From Podocnemis expansa (lineage: Eukaryota > Chordata > Testudines > Podocnemididae), in assembly GCA_007922195.1 (NCBI GenBank), contig ML682003.1, forward strand, positions 4,834,880 through 4,898,879: a stretch of DNA of 64,000 nt, written 5' to 3'. The notes beneath the pieces were generated by a model. It did not search any database. It had not been told where the DNA came from and was given only the letters and a program-made list of their open reading frames with translations. How positions within the stretch are numbered: position 1 is the first letter of the stretch; each line of letters starts with the position of its first letter. This document shows, one piece after another, positions 21,372 to 31,428 of this stretch. Both the position numbers and the translations under genes were made by a program.

Positions 21372-24300
21372 CTGGTGAGAAGAAAGATGGTAAGCGTAAG
21401 TTCCATTTCAGATCATTATGGCAGCTCGCAGAGGACAGAAATCAAAATGGCTGGAAAAGGCCACACCAGCAGGTAGTGCAAGGCCAAATTAAGACCTACA
21501 TTAAAGCTTCAGACTCGTATGGTGAAGAACGCCCCTCAGGCTACCTCTAAAGCCTGGATGCTCAGAGAATCGCACGGTGGGACCTGCAGTGCATTGACCA
21601 AAATTTCACAGTAAAGGAGGCTGCAGAATACAGGTCCCAACATGCAAAGAAGCTTTTCTGATCGAGGTTGAACATTGCATGAAGGGACTTGTAGCCTCCA
21701 CGGGTCACAAAAGAAGAGCTGTGACCAGTCGCACACACTCATGTCAATTTGGCAGCATAGCTCTCAGCTGGGCCCCCTCTTCCCTACAAACAGCTTACCC
21801 CAGCAATTGCCTTAGTTTTCCGGAAAGCCTGGAGGAGCCCAAATTCAGCTCCTTGAGACGGGACAATCTACTGAGCTGGGTGGCAAAGTAGTGGAGACTT
21901 CCTTCCATCCCTGCTGAGAGCCGTCGCACATCAATGTTGCTATATGGCAGCTTCAGACTGACCAGGTTGGTGAACTTTGCCATGTGTGGGAGAATCACCC
22001 TCAGGCCAGACAGCCCCAGGTTATTGAATCTCAGATCCACCTGCCGGACACCCGTGGGATCCAGGAACTCCAGGAGCCCCACTGTACTTGCAATGGGCAG
22101 CTCCTCGGCCCGGAAGTCCCGGCACTTCAGCCGCAGCACACTGTTGGCATTGTTCTGCAAGGCATCTTTTAGGACTCCATAAGAGGTGCTGTTCACGAAG
22201 AGATCCACGTGGACCTCAACAGAAACAGGCCGTGGCAATGGAAGCGTCACTGAGCTGCTGTAGGGGCCCTTCCTTCGCTTTGAGGTGCGCTTGATGCACT
22301 TGCTCTGGTGTTTGGAAACGTCGATGCAGGCTTTCGCCAGTGTCACTGTCCTGGACCACAGACTCATGCTTTCTGGGCCCTGATCCAGTCCATCATCCTG
22401 AAGCCCTGTCATGTCCAGCACCTGCAGGCACTGCCTCTTGCTGCGGATGACAAGAACAAAAGAGCAAAGAAATGAGACTGAACAGACCAAATTACTGCAG
22501 GATTGGTCCTTACATAGAGCCATACAGTTACTCTCTCAGCACACTGGGTTAGGCTTGGGAATTGGTATCCAGTGGGGCGCACTTGTCAATTACTGGTTTG
22601 AAAAGACTTGTCCTCAGTGTAGGAGTAGGGCCTCCCATCTCCCCGCAGCAGCTGAAAAACCCTAAGCCACTGGTGTTGCTCAGACGACGCGACACGCAGT
22701 CAGCTCTTCGGTTTAACAGTTCCTGATTCATGACCTGTGGCTCTGTCCAGCTTTACTCGTTTGGTCACTGTTCATTCCAGAACACAGGAACAACATGATC
22801 TAACTACAACCCTTCGTCTTCCCCACTCTAGCTCCCGCCACTGACTGCCACCCAATTGTTGCATTGTTTCTAAAAGAAGAGTGACGTTATTCAGTGTTGA
22901 TAAGGCTAGATCTCAAAGCTTTGCAAAGAAGACTATGTGTCACTGTCTCTGTTCCATAAGATGACAAATCCAGGTTTCTCAATTTCTACTCCAGCCCTAC
23001 CCAGTGCACCTTACTGCCTTCCATGGCCAGGACTGTTTTACAGAAAAAATAAAAAGCATCTAGTACTTTTGGGCACTGCATAAGGCTTAAGACAGGCTGA
23101 GGTTTAAGACGATTCCTTCCATTTCTAACAGGAAGACAGCAATGGTCATCGTGTACGATGGATCAGACCAGTGGCTAGCCAGCAGGAATTACAGAACCAG
23201 GTCCCACCTCCCAAAGCTGCTTATAGCCTGTCACTTGACAAATGGAAGTTATTTAATTCTGGAGATGGGTTGGTGCTTCAACAGCACTGCCACACTGCAG
23301 AAAAAGCACATAGCCACACAGCCGGCTTCCAAAGTGCTATCTGCGACAGTCACGTGTGAGGAGCCAAAGGAGGGATGCTGCAAGCCACCGCACCTGAAAT
23401 CCCCCAGCTCTGCTGTAATTTGAGGAAACTGAGACTGGATGCCAGGTTTAGCATAAGACACCAGGAACACTTAGTTCAGCCAGGATTTAAGTCAGTCTCC
23501 AGATCAGCAGCTCCTCCTCCAGAGGGACACAGAGCACAACTTCAATTTGGATTACAAGCCCATTGTGGAAACCACTATACTTTCTCCTAACACAACCTTG
23601 GACAAAGCCAAAGCTTTTCTCAACCCTAGTAAATCACCTCTGTGGGCAGTAGTGCTGGCCAGACACCTCAGGCCAATACCATTTAACATGTTAGTGCAGC
23701 AGTTCTCCAGATGGGGGTCCCAAGCCCAAAAGGGGTCGCAAAGCTATTGTAGAGGTGTCACAGAAATTGCAAAAAATATTGCAGAAGCCTTTCGATCTGT
23801 TGTTTGAATATGTTGAAGTTCATAAACAGAGGATTCTGATAGGGGTAGAGGGAGCTTGAGCGGGGCTAAAGTTCTGGAAGAGAGGAGTAAAGTTCTGGAA
23901 TAGTCTACCAAGGGAGGTGGTGGGGGCAAAAACCTTAGGTGCCTTCAGAACCAAGCTTGATAAGTTTATGGAGGGAATGATATGATGGACAGTGTAGCTT
24001 GGCCATTGTCTGTCTTTTACTACTGGCGATGGGTATGATAGTGACCTAGGATGGGGCATTAGATGGAGTGGGTTCTGAGTTATTACAGAAAAGTTCTTCT
24101 TGACTGGCTGTTGTGGACTTGGCCTCATACTCAGGGTTTAACCGATCACCATGTTTGGGATCGGGAAGGAATTTTCCCCCAGGGTGGATTGGCTTGGGCG
24201 CTGGGGTTTTTTTGCCTTCCTCTGTAGCAATAGCCATGGCTCACTTGCTGGTTGATTCTCTGTATTAAAGTCTTTAAATCATGATTTGAGGATTTTGATA

Positions 24301-25327
24301 GCTCAGGTATGGGTTTGAGGTTCATTGTAGAAGTGGGTGGGTGAGGTTTTATGGCCTGCACTGTGCGGGAGGTCAGACTAGATGATCACATTGGTCCCTT
24401 CTGACCTTAGAGTCTATGAGGCTACCGCAGCACCAGCCAGTTCTGAATATAATGCCAAATCATGGCCAACTGTTCACATTACAAAAATGCAAACTGAACG
24501 TGGAGGACACTTTAGGGCTCTCACCTCAGATTCCTGGAGCTGCAATTGAAAAAACTGTGCGTTTCAAAACAGCAGTACCCCGTGCACTGAGTGTCCAGAT
24601 TCTTTTTTGTATAAAATTGCATAAAAAGCCACAATCCTCACACTGTGTTGTGCTGTCTATTCTTTCTTTTTCAGAAAACGTGTTTCCTAAACATTCACAT
24701 ATTTATTCCTGAAAACTGTTGCTTTTTACTTTTTGAAAGGCTTCAGTGCCTCTGACTGTGGGGACGACTTGATGCTTTGTGTAGCACTCCCTGGAGTATG
24801 TACAGTAATTTATTGCCACTGATTTTGGAGGGAAGGAGTCATCACAGCCTGAAATAGCCTCAAAGGGGGGCCCAGAAAAAGAGTGAGACTCCCCCATGCG
24901 TTAGTGTGTTACTATAGATTTCACCCCCACCTCCTCCCAATATGGTTTAGTCTTATTAGTACATGACCCTTGCGGTAAGCAGTGAACTGTGGGCTGACAG
25001 GTACCTCTGGCTGTGGAGTCGATCTTCTAGAGCCTCATTCAGGTAGGCTACCACCCCCAGGATGACGGTTTGCACACACAGCTTGTTGGGCTTCTCCTGG
25101 AGCAGAGCCCGGTCGCAGTGCTGACACTTCCGCAAAAGCGTTTGGAAACTGAGTACTGGGAAAGGCCACGTCTGCACCAGGTCTTGCAGCACGAGGGTCC
25201 TCTTGTCCATGAAGGCCGCCTTGAACAAGACTGGATACAACTCCTTTGGGATGAACTCCAAGGCACCACGCACTGTGGAGTGGTGGGAAACCACCTTTTG
25301 TGCACAGAGGAACACAAGGGAGTGCAT
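20801..25327 (-). CDS. LRRC14: Leucine-rich repeat-containing protein 14
   Basis: Coding exons are 25327-25005, 22440-21799 and 21371-20801, read on the minus strand. They join with phases 2 and 2 into 511 residues without a break; human LRRC14 is slightly shorter. Conserved blocks include the N-terminal MHSLVFLCAQ, AFMDKRTLVLQDLV and WPFPVLSFQ. The LRR region contains VDLRFNNLGLSGL, LESLELAFC, LKKLDLSGNNLS and LRYLGVFGNPLS, and the C-terminus is YPYPVDCY...VWTTNL...DYFNL. The family belongs with the PRAME-like LRR proteins. From the literature as I know it, LRRC14 dampens NF-kB signalling by binding IKK-beta and can act as a cullin-2 substrate receptor. The start at 25327 was chosen because it aligns with the conserved N-terminus and because a 3' splice site lies 45 bp upstream (exon start 25372), implying a separate 5' UTR exon. 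The gene is divergent to RECQL4, as in mammals. Confidence 0.97.
21372..21798 (-). other. LRRC14 intron 2
   Basis: A 427-bp intron with consensus GT-AG ends. No repeat or other element recognised. Confidence 0.85.
21799..22440 (-). CDS. LRRC14: LRRC14 coding exon 2
   Basis: Encodes residues 108-321 and two bases of codon 322. The acceptor is TCATCCGCAG and the donor is GG|GTAAGC. It carries the first LRRs and a basic, serine-rich linker (KRTSKRRKG) after the LDMTGLQDDG block. Confidence 0.95.
23697..23810 (+). mobile_element. hAT-type repeat fragment
   Basis: Starts with CAGCAGTTCTCCAGATGGGG and GGGGTCGCAAAGCTATTG, typical of one end of a hAT MITE with CAGnGGTTCTC termini. No matching right terminus was found, so it is truncated. 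Confidence 0.5.
23877..24419 (+). mobile_element. CR1 LINE 3' end
   Basis: Runs from TTCTGGAATAGTCTACCAAG, AGGGAGGTGGTGG and AAGCTTGATAAGTTTATGG to the terminal GGTCAGACTAGATGATCACA, TTGGTCCCTTCTGACC and AGTCTATGAG. This is the standard order of a sauropsid CR1 3' region; the 5' part is missing. Confidence 0.9.
25005..25327 (-). CDS. LRRC14: LRRC14 coding exon 1
   Basis: Encodes residues 1-107 and two bases of codon 108. The donor is CCAGAG|GTACCT. The acceptor upstream (CTTTTCTTTCAG) puts the exon's 5' edge at 25372, so 45 bp of 5' UTR share the exon. Confidence 0.95.
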
Positions 25328-25372
25328 GGCTGTGGGGAGGCAGCAAGCCAGAGCCCCAGCTCCACAGAACCA

Positions 25373-26460
25373 CTGAAAGAAAAGACAAACACCTCGTGAT
25401 ACACCTGCCCCCGGAACCCACTGCAACACTCCATGAGCACAGCACCTCTCCTGAAGAGACCCCGGACTTTCACCAGCAATCAACCAGCTGTTGCATTGCT
25501 CCCTGCAGCTTCTGTGTGGGTGACAGGAGAGACATACCTCATCCTCATCTGACCTTCTCCTGCTCTCTGGAAGCCAGGCACACAATGAAAGAACAGAGCC
25601 AGGAGGCCAGCTCACTTGCCCGCTGAGGAACTAAAGAAAGGGAAGATCCTGCCTGCCACCCACAACATCCTGACAACAGTAGAGGGGCTAGAAATCAGAG
25701 GGGGACCCCCCACAAACTGCAGAAGATTAACCCCATGGTTCCTGTTTGCCAAACTGTTCACAAGCCTCAGAGCACTGTTGGTCCTTGATTTTACACGGCT
25801 AGCCTCTCTGAACAGCTCACAGGTTTTCTTCCCCTCCCTGAGTCTACTTGCTGTAGCCCTCCTTCCTCCCCCACACCACACAGACCATCAAGTTCCTCCC
25901 TTTGCCCACCAATTTCTCTTGAAAGGTCCCAACATTTCTCCAGCTTCCCGCTGTTTCTTCAACTTATTGCAGGTCATTACAGCCCACTGCCGACCTTGAG
26001 GAGCATAGGGCCAACATGTCTACTACAGTCATGAACTAAAAGCTACTTTTCCTACACAGCGCACAAGCAACAGCCTCCCTCAGCACCACAGAGCTCTTAA
26101 GATCTACTTCACTCCAGACTCAGCCCTTAGCACACCCTGATGATAACAGCCTTGCCATCAGCAGGCAAAGATCTGACTACACAACTGTTTCACTACAGCT
26201 CTTATATCCTTTCACTAGGAAGCTCAGAACCCCACTGAACATAAATGGACCCAAAAACCGCGAAATAATCCCATGGCTCTCAGTGGCTGTTAGCTCTTGA
26301 GCCCACACATATCAGTCACTGCTTTGAGACAGTGCAGGTAGACAGGACCCTAAGATTCAGTCCAACAGGCTCAAGCGTTAGCTGGCTCTGCTGGAAAGAC
26401 TGAAGAAATACAGAGTGCTTCAGGAAAGGCCCCAAAAAGAAAACACACCACATATAACCC
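25373..26460. other. LRRC14 upstream sequence
   Basis: Should be LRRC14's first (UTR) intron if transcription starts in the 29-kb CpG island. No gene or repeat recognised; open frames here overlap LRRC14 exon 1 shadows or lack domains. Confidence 0.4.
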
Positions 26461-27440
26461 TCCAGTCAGGCCTCTGCAACAGATCATCAAGGACCTACAG
26501 CCTGTTTTAAAGGATGACCCCTCACTCTCTCTAGCCTTGGGAGACAGACCTCTCCTCACCTACAGACAACCCCCGAACCTTAAACAGATGCTCACCAGCA
26601 ACTACAGACCTAACAGAACCATTAAAGCAGGCACATATCCCTGCCACAAACCATGCTGCCAACTGTCCACACATCTGCACAAAAGACACCATCCTAGGAC
26701 CTGATCAAGCCAGCTACTCCATCAAAGGGTCCTTCACCTGCTCCTCCACTAATTTCCAAAGGGGCAGCCGTGTTGGTTCAGTAAAGCAAAAAAAGCAAGG
26801 AGTCTTGTGGCACTTAAAGATTAACAGATTTAATTTATTGCATGAGCTTTCGTGGGAGAATATCCCACTTTGTCAGATGCTTTATGCCATCATGTACCAG
26901 AAATGCCCCTGTACCTTATACATTGGACAGACAGGACAGTCCCTATGCAGAAGAATAAATGGGCACAAAACTGACATCAGAAATCACAACACAAAAAAAA
27001 AAAAACCAGTTGCTGAGCACTTCCATCTTCCTAATCACTCCATTAATGATCTGTTAACGATGGTCCTCAAGCAAATCAATGGGACATCAAGACTTCAAAG
27101 AGAAACAGCCGAAATTGAACTAATACGCAAATTAGATTGTGTGAAAACAGGTCTTAATCTTGACTATGGATTCTTTTCACATTATAACAGGTAATTTGAC
27201 TGCACCCTCCCTCTGCGTGCTGTTTCCTAGAGCCTGAGTCCTTACAGATGCTCTGATTTGCTGTTGCAGTATGACCTGATCCCATGTTTTACAGTCCCCT
27301 GCATTTATTTTCATCCCATTCTGTAAGATGCCCCTCTTCAAAGCATCTGACGAAGTGGGATTTTCTCCCACAAAAGCTCATGCAATAAGTCAATCTGTTA
27401 GTCTTTAAGAGCCACATGACTCCTTGCTTTTTCAGGAATC
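26461..27440 (+). mobile_element. Penelope-like element, 3' half with GIY-YIG domain
   Basis: The left part encodes a remnant of the reverse transcriptase C-terminal region (GDRPLLTYRQPPNLKQ at about 26540-26585). The right part (26878-27190) encodes a GIY-YIG-type endonuclease: YIGQTGQSLCRRINGHK, preceded by a CxxC-like pair (YQKCPC). The RT-then-GIY-YIG order is the hallmark of Penelope retroelements. The frame is broken by an antisense PLE tail at 26754-26877. The sense 3' tail at about 27290-27435 has the words TCTGACGAAGTGGGA, TTTTCTCCCACAAAAGCTC and CATGACTCCTTGC. The copy is 5'-truncated and cannot encode a full protein. Confidence 0.88.
26754..26877 (-). mobile_element. Antisense PLE tail inside the PLE copy
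   Basis: Starts at the element terminus TTCCAAAGGGGCAGCCGTG and runs to CCCACTTTGTCAGATGC. It lies exactly between the RT remnant and the GIY-YIG frame, where the sister copy at 40.7 kb has uninterrupted coding sequence. It therefore forms a head-to-head pair with the sense tail at 27.3-27.4 kb. Confidence 0.85.
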
Positions 27441-28294
27441 CTGCAGTAATAGTTTGTCTCCGAGGCCTTCTAGTATTCAGTCAAACTCATCTTAGTCTTC
27501 AAGCTAGGAGGCAACGGCTACTTGAGGCCAGATCTAAGTCGCAAAGCTGCTGCCCTAATACAATCATCCTAAAGCTGACCCAATATCTGCTGCTCCTCTC
27601 TAGCCCATTTGTATCTTGTCGCATGGCCCCATCCACTCCTTTGCCAGTCACATCCACCTCTGTCACCTCTTTGTCCCCAGCTTCCACAACCAGGTTTGTG
27701 CTTTCCACCACATACTTAGAGCATGGTCCCTGACCAGCTCTACATGCCTCTGTCCTTTACTCCTCCTCATCCACTTCTAGTGAGCAAGGACTGCTAGGAT
27801 TACTTACACTAGGACCTACATCATTAGAGCGAACAGGAACACTCCAACTCAACACCAGCTAGTCTATGTAAGCAGGGGAGCCTTTCTGCTAACTTCTCCT
27901 CACTTGCTGCACTTTCTTTCATTACTTAGAGTAAGTTCTCCAGGATTGGGACAGTCTCTCCCCATGCATTCGTACAACACCTAGAACTGCATTCCTGAAC
28001 TGAGACCGGGGCTTTCGGCTGCTACTAGAATATAAATAAATGCACCCAGCTAGCATGTTCTGCCTGTCTGTGATTGAATCAGGGACTGAATTAACCACCT
28101 ACTATGGACTAAACAGCCTGTAGTAAAAATCTGGGCCCCCCTTTGCTCAGACTGCTGAGCAGAAGGCAGCACCAGCAAGTTCCCACTTGGCCCGCACCTA
28201 CATGCCGATTTGCTCCTCTCACGTCTCCTTAGGGTGATCCTCATAGAAATCTAGGAATTTAGATCAGATTAGACTGACCCTTCTGACCCTGACT
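27441..28294. other. Upstream region between PLE and MITE
   Basis: Contains an ancient LINE/SINE tail at 27968-28042. No gene recognised. Confidence 0.4.
27968..28042 (+). repeat. Ancient LINE/SINE 3' tail (family A, copy 2)
   Basis: CGTACAACACCTAGAACTG, GACCGGGGCTTTCGGCTGCTA and AATATAAATAAATG match the order of the copies at 9572 and 54855. Confidence 0.5.
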
Positions 28295-28785
28295 CAGGGC
28301 CAGCTCTACTGTCAGGCAAGAGACGGACGTGGTTTCAGGTGACAGTTTGTAGGGGCGCCCAGCACTGTTCCCTCTAAGCTGTGCGCGTGTGCACACGCAC
28401 ACAGGTCATGAAACCTGCACACACAAAAAAATGAAGTGCGCACAAAAAAAATTCAATAGTGCTACTATTGGTGCTCACAAAGAAATGGTTTTGCGCACAC
28501 AAAGAAATTGTTTGCGCACACAGTCTATGAGTAATTAGAGGGAACACTGCCCCCCTGAAGATCAGTCTGGCTCCTGCCTCTTCAACTCTCTCCTAGCAGC
28601 TCAGGCACTGTCAGTCAACCTGCAGCTTAAGCCGCGTAGGCAGAGGGCACTTTAAATCCCTCTGCAGGCAGACGCTGGAGATCTATGCACTTTGTAAAAC
28701 CGTTTTCAACCTCCATGAATGAGATGGGGGATGGCGCCAAATCAAAATTTGGCTTGGGATGCCACAACCCCTTGAGCCGGCCCTG
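28295..28785. mobile_element. MITE with CAGGGCCRG ends (host of a nested MITE)
   Basis: The left end CAGGGCCAGCTCTAC and right end GAGCCGGCCCTG are inverted. The interior near the right end (GGGATGCCACAACCCC) resembles the element at 37083-37251, so they are one family. It is split by the insertion at 28363-28549. Confidence 0.7.
28363..28549 (-). mobile_element. MITE with CACTGTTCCCTCTAA ends (family B, copy 1)
   Basis: The ends CACTGTTCCCTCTAAGCTG and TTAGAGGGAACACTG are inverted repeats. The interior is rich in GCGCACAC and CACACAA words. The copy at 52766-52937 is clearly the same element in the opposite orientation. Its hAT-like ends and size suggest a non-autonomous DNA transposon. Confidence 0.8.
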
Positions 28786-28828
28786 CCCCTGTTGTGTTAC
28801 CCTCCTGGCCCTTCAGCAGTCTTGCTCC

Positions 28829-28947
28829 GCCTTAGTGCAGTGGCTAGCACATCTGCTTCACATGCAGACGGTCCTGGGTTCAAAACCCAGGGGGCTGCAC
28901 TAGATGATCTTGTGAGGTCCCTTCCAACCCTATGCCTCTATCCTTCC
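28829..28947 (+). mobile_element. tRNA-derived SINE with CR1-like tail
   Basis: The head has a tRNA shape: A-box-like TTAGTGCAGTGGCTAGCAC; an anticodon arm TCTGC-TTCACAT-GCAGA with a perfect 5-bp stem and CAC in the anticodon position; and a T arm CTGGG-TTCAAAA-CCCAG with a perfect stem that includes the B box. The acceptor ends do not pair. The head most resembles tRNA-Val(CAC). It is followed by the CR1-type tail TAGATGATCTTGTGAGGTCC and CTTCCAACCCTATG. The shared tail suggests mobilisation by CR1 machinery. Confidence 0.75.
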
Positions 28948-29039
28948 ACAAGCCACCTGTGCGGTCAAACACTCTGGGCTTCAGCGGATGTCAGCCACAG
29001 GATCTGGGGGGTGCAAGCCGTGACAGACCAAACACAGGG

Positions 29040-29750
29040 AGGAGACACGCTCGGGGTGCGCCCTTCTCCGACCAGCCTCCACCACAGCCCCGCCCGGCAA
29101 TGGGGCCCAGCCTGCGGCTCCGCGCCCCGGGCGCCTCGCACCCCACTGAGGCTGGTGTGTGTGGGGGGAATTAAAGGGGGACACCCCGGGAGCCCTGCAG
29201 CGCCTCAGAGGGGGCGTGCGGCAGAGCCAGGCCGGGCGATGCCGGGACTGAGGCGGCCACTTTTGGAGGGGACCCGGGGCCAACCGGGGGGCGCTGCCCG
29301 CCTGGGGCCGCCCGCGATGGGGGGCAGCGGGTGCCCCGGGCCAGGCCCCCAGGGGAACCGGACCCACAGGCGGCTGAGGGGGGAGTGGGGGCCCGGCCCT
29401 ACCGTCTCCCGGCGCCAGAGGCCGCCGCCGCCGCACTTCCGGGTTTGCGCGCTGACGTAGTGGCCGGGCGCGTACGACGCTTTCCGGAGCGGGGCGGGCG
29501 GGTCCGCGCGTTTCCTTGGAGACCGCGGCTGCCATTGGGCGGCCTGCGCGTCCGTCCCGCGGCGGCCGCTCCCATTGGTGGGCGCGCCGGGCGGGCGGGA
29601 GGTTTGTGCGGGAGCCGGGCAGCGCGCGGCGCTGGGCGGCCTCGGGCGCCGGGGTCTCCTCAGGTGGGGGGTGGGGCGGCTCCATGGCGGCCTCGGGCGC
29701 CGGGGTCCCCTCAGGTGGGGGGCGGGGGCTGCGACACAGTCATTCCTGGG
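29040..29750. promoter_or_regulatory. Bidirectional CpG-island promoter (LRRC14/RECQL4)
   Basis: Very GC- and CpG-rich. Elements seen include an ETS/GABP-type ACTTCCGG near 29434, a CRE-half TGACGTAG near 29452, GC boxes (GGGGCGGGCGG near 29491) and two CCATTGG motifs (inverted CCAAT) near 29533 and 29572. It lies between the divergent LRRC14 and RECQL4 genes. A shared promoter is inferred from position and from the known mammalian arrangement; start sites are not visible. Confidence 0.75.
29635..29735 (+). repeat. 51-bp tandem duplication with duplicated candidate splice donor
   Basis: Two copies with a 51-bp period (29635-29685 and 29686-29735), each carrying GGCGGCCTCGGGCGCCGGGG and a CCTCAG|GTGGGG donor-like site. 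The second copy begins next to an ATG at 29684 in good context. It may be the end of a non-coding first exon of RECQL4. Confidence 0.8.
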
Positions 29751-29754
29751 GGGC

Positions 29755-29850
29755 TTTTCTTATTTCTTATTTGTATTTGATTTGATTTTTTATGATTTTT
29801 ATTTATTTTATATATTTATTTTTATTCATTATTCTTATCTGACTATGTTT
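29755..29850 (+). repeat. AT-rich low-complexity tract
   Basis: T-rich sequence with repeated TTTATTTAT words directly after the CpG island; an abrupt composition change. Confidence 0.8.
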
Positions 29851-29873
29851 TCCCGTAGTGCCTGTGTCTCATC

Positions 29874-30224
29874 CGGGGGTGGCCAAAGTTATGGCACGCG
29901 AGAGCCGCAGACGTCAATGATTAAACCTCACGAGCCGCACTGAGGCAAAGAGCCGTATCCTTTTACCAGAATTGCTAAGTTTAAAATTCACTGCGGGCTT
30001 TCGTTCTGTTGTAAGAAGAGGGCGAAGGTTGATCTGGTTAATGTCAGAGTCTAATAACGACGCCAGGTTAGCGTGGAAAGCAGGTCACCGCTTCCCTGCC
30101 GTCCCCAACCACGCCGTGCTTCACCCTGCTCTCCCCAACCATGCTGCCGCTGGCCTGCCGTCTCTGACCGTGCCGCGCTTCTCCCCACCGCCCTCTTCTG
30201 CGAGCCACGCTTTGGCCACGCCTG
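29874..30224. mobile_element. hAT-type MITE with GGGGTGGCCAAAG ends
   Basis: The left end CGGGGGTGGCCAAAG and right end CTTTGGCCACGCCTGG are inverted. The interior carries AGAGCCGCAGACG and AGCCGCACTGAGG words typical of this MITE type. No clean target duplication was seen. Confidence 0.7.
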
Positions 30225-30300
30225 GCCTAAAGGGTAAAGGAGGTCTGCTTAGGAAGGGCTCTGTGGTAACTTAGGTAGCAACTAGTTTATCAGTCTGATG

Positions 30301-30640
30301 CAGGGCCGGTCCTAGGGTTGGGAGGACCCGGGGCCAATGGGGCAGCCTGCCCCTAGCATGGGGGTAGGTAGGACTGCCCTGGGCCAGAGGCTGGGTTCAG
30401 TGTTTGTCCCTGGGCTGGCTGGTCCACCACCAGGGGCAGGTTGATCTGGTTGGGGGCTCAGCTCTGCTTTTCCACCTCACCCCTGGGTCAGCACGTGGTT
30501 GCCGTGCTCCAGGGCTGGGGCTGGAAACACTGAACTGCAGTGCTCCCCGCCTCTGAAATGCTGCAGAGGGTAGTGGGGGGGCGGGCATGGCATAGGGCCT
30601 GGGGCGGTCACCACACTCACCCCTGCCAAGGATGGCTCTG
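30301..30640. mobile_element. MITE with CAGGGCCGG ends
   Basis: The left end CAGGGCCGGTCCTAGG and right end CCAAGGATGGCTCTG are imperfect inverted repeats. CTGATG occurs at both flanks as a possible partial target duplication. GC-rich interior, no transposase frame. Confidence 0.55.
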
Positions 30641-31344
30641 CTGATGAGAAAGCAAGCAGATCTCTCTGTGTAACTAGGTGATATTTATTGGAAGATGCAC
30701 AGTGAAGATGGGAAACTGTTCAGCCTGGATATACCCTGGTCTTGCTGCAAAGAAATGCAGGTTCTTTGCCCAAGAGAAATATCAGCTGTGGGATGGCTCA
30801 GCAAGGACACCCACTCTCAGGCTTCCCAAGGGGAGATGCTGGTTCAGTTGTCTTGAGCTGTGGTGATGTTGCACGCTCTGCTTGAGCGGAACATGGGTGC
30901 CTTGAACACCACTCACTTTGGGACAGGAAGTGAAGCTGTGGATTGAACTGATTTCAGACCATAGTGGGGAGGTAGTTAAGTTGCTCCAGCCATGCAGCAT
31001 AGACACTGTGAACCATTTAAGACATCATCCTGGGTGCTAACCCTCTTGCAGGCGATCTGCAAGGTAGGGGTTAAAAGTTTAGGTTCCTGCTAGAGGTGAT
31101 GGTGATGGTCTGTGACTAAATGGGTCAGTGTCTTGGTATTGCATCGCTCTGACATTCTCCCTGTATTTGCCTATAGAAGGTGCTTGTACGACTGCTGCAT
31201 CAGTGTTTGCTAGAAAGCAATTGGGATATCGGCTGCTTGCTAATAAATCATCAAATGACTGGTTCTGGAAAGGATTAACCTGAAGACGGGTGCAACATTT
31301 ACAGGTGGTGCAGTTCTTCAGAGCAGGATCAGACCACTCGAGCC

Positions 31345-31428
31345 ATGGGCAGATACGATGAAGTCAAGATCCTGCTGAAAAAATGGGAAATGACATTTCT
31401 GCAGGAGCACCAGAGGAAACCAAGCAAG
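31345..31428 (+). CDS. RECQL4: RECQL4 coding exon 1
   Basis: Residues 1-28 ([15 protein letters not shown]...). Donor AAG|GTATCT. The acceptor CATTTACAG at 31296-31304 likely starts this exon at 31305, giving 40 bp of 5' UTR. Confidence 0.93.

Larger units (their letters stand above)
22441..25004 (-). other. LRRC14 intron 1
   Basis: A 2.56-kb intron holding a hAT fragment (23697-23810) and a long CR1 3' end (23877-24419), both in the plus orientation, antisense to the gene. The remainder shows nothing I can name. Confidence 0.85.

Noticed and set aside
24956..25615. Longer LRRC14 N-terminus starting at 25615
   Set aside because: The extra residues are not conserved and a good 3' splice site at 25373-25374 separates them from the exon. 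Met at 25327 matches the family.
28759..29780. Long open frames across the 29-kb CpG island on both strands
   Set aside because: High GC lowers stop frequency. The region fits a divergent promoter, and the translations are arginine/proline-rich with no homology I recognise.
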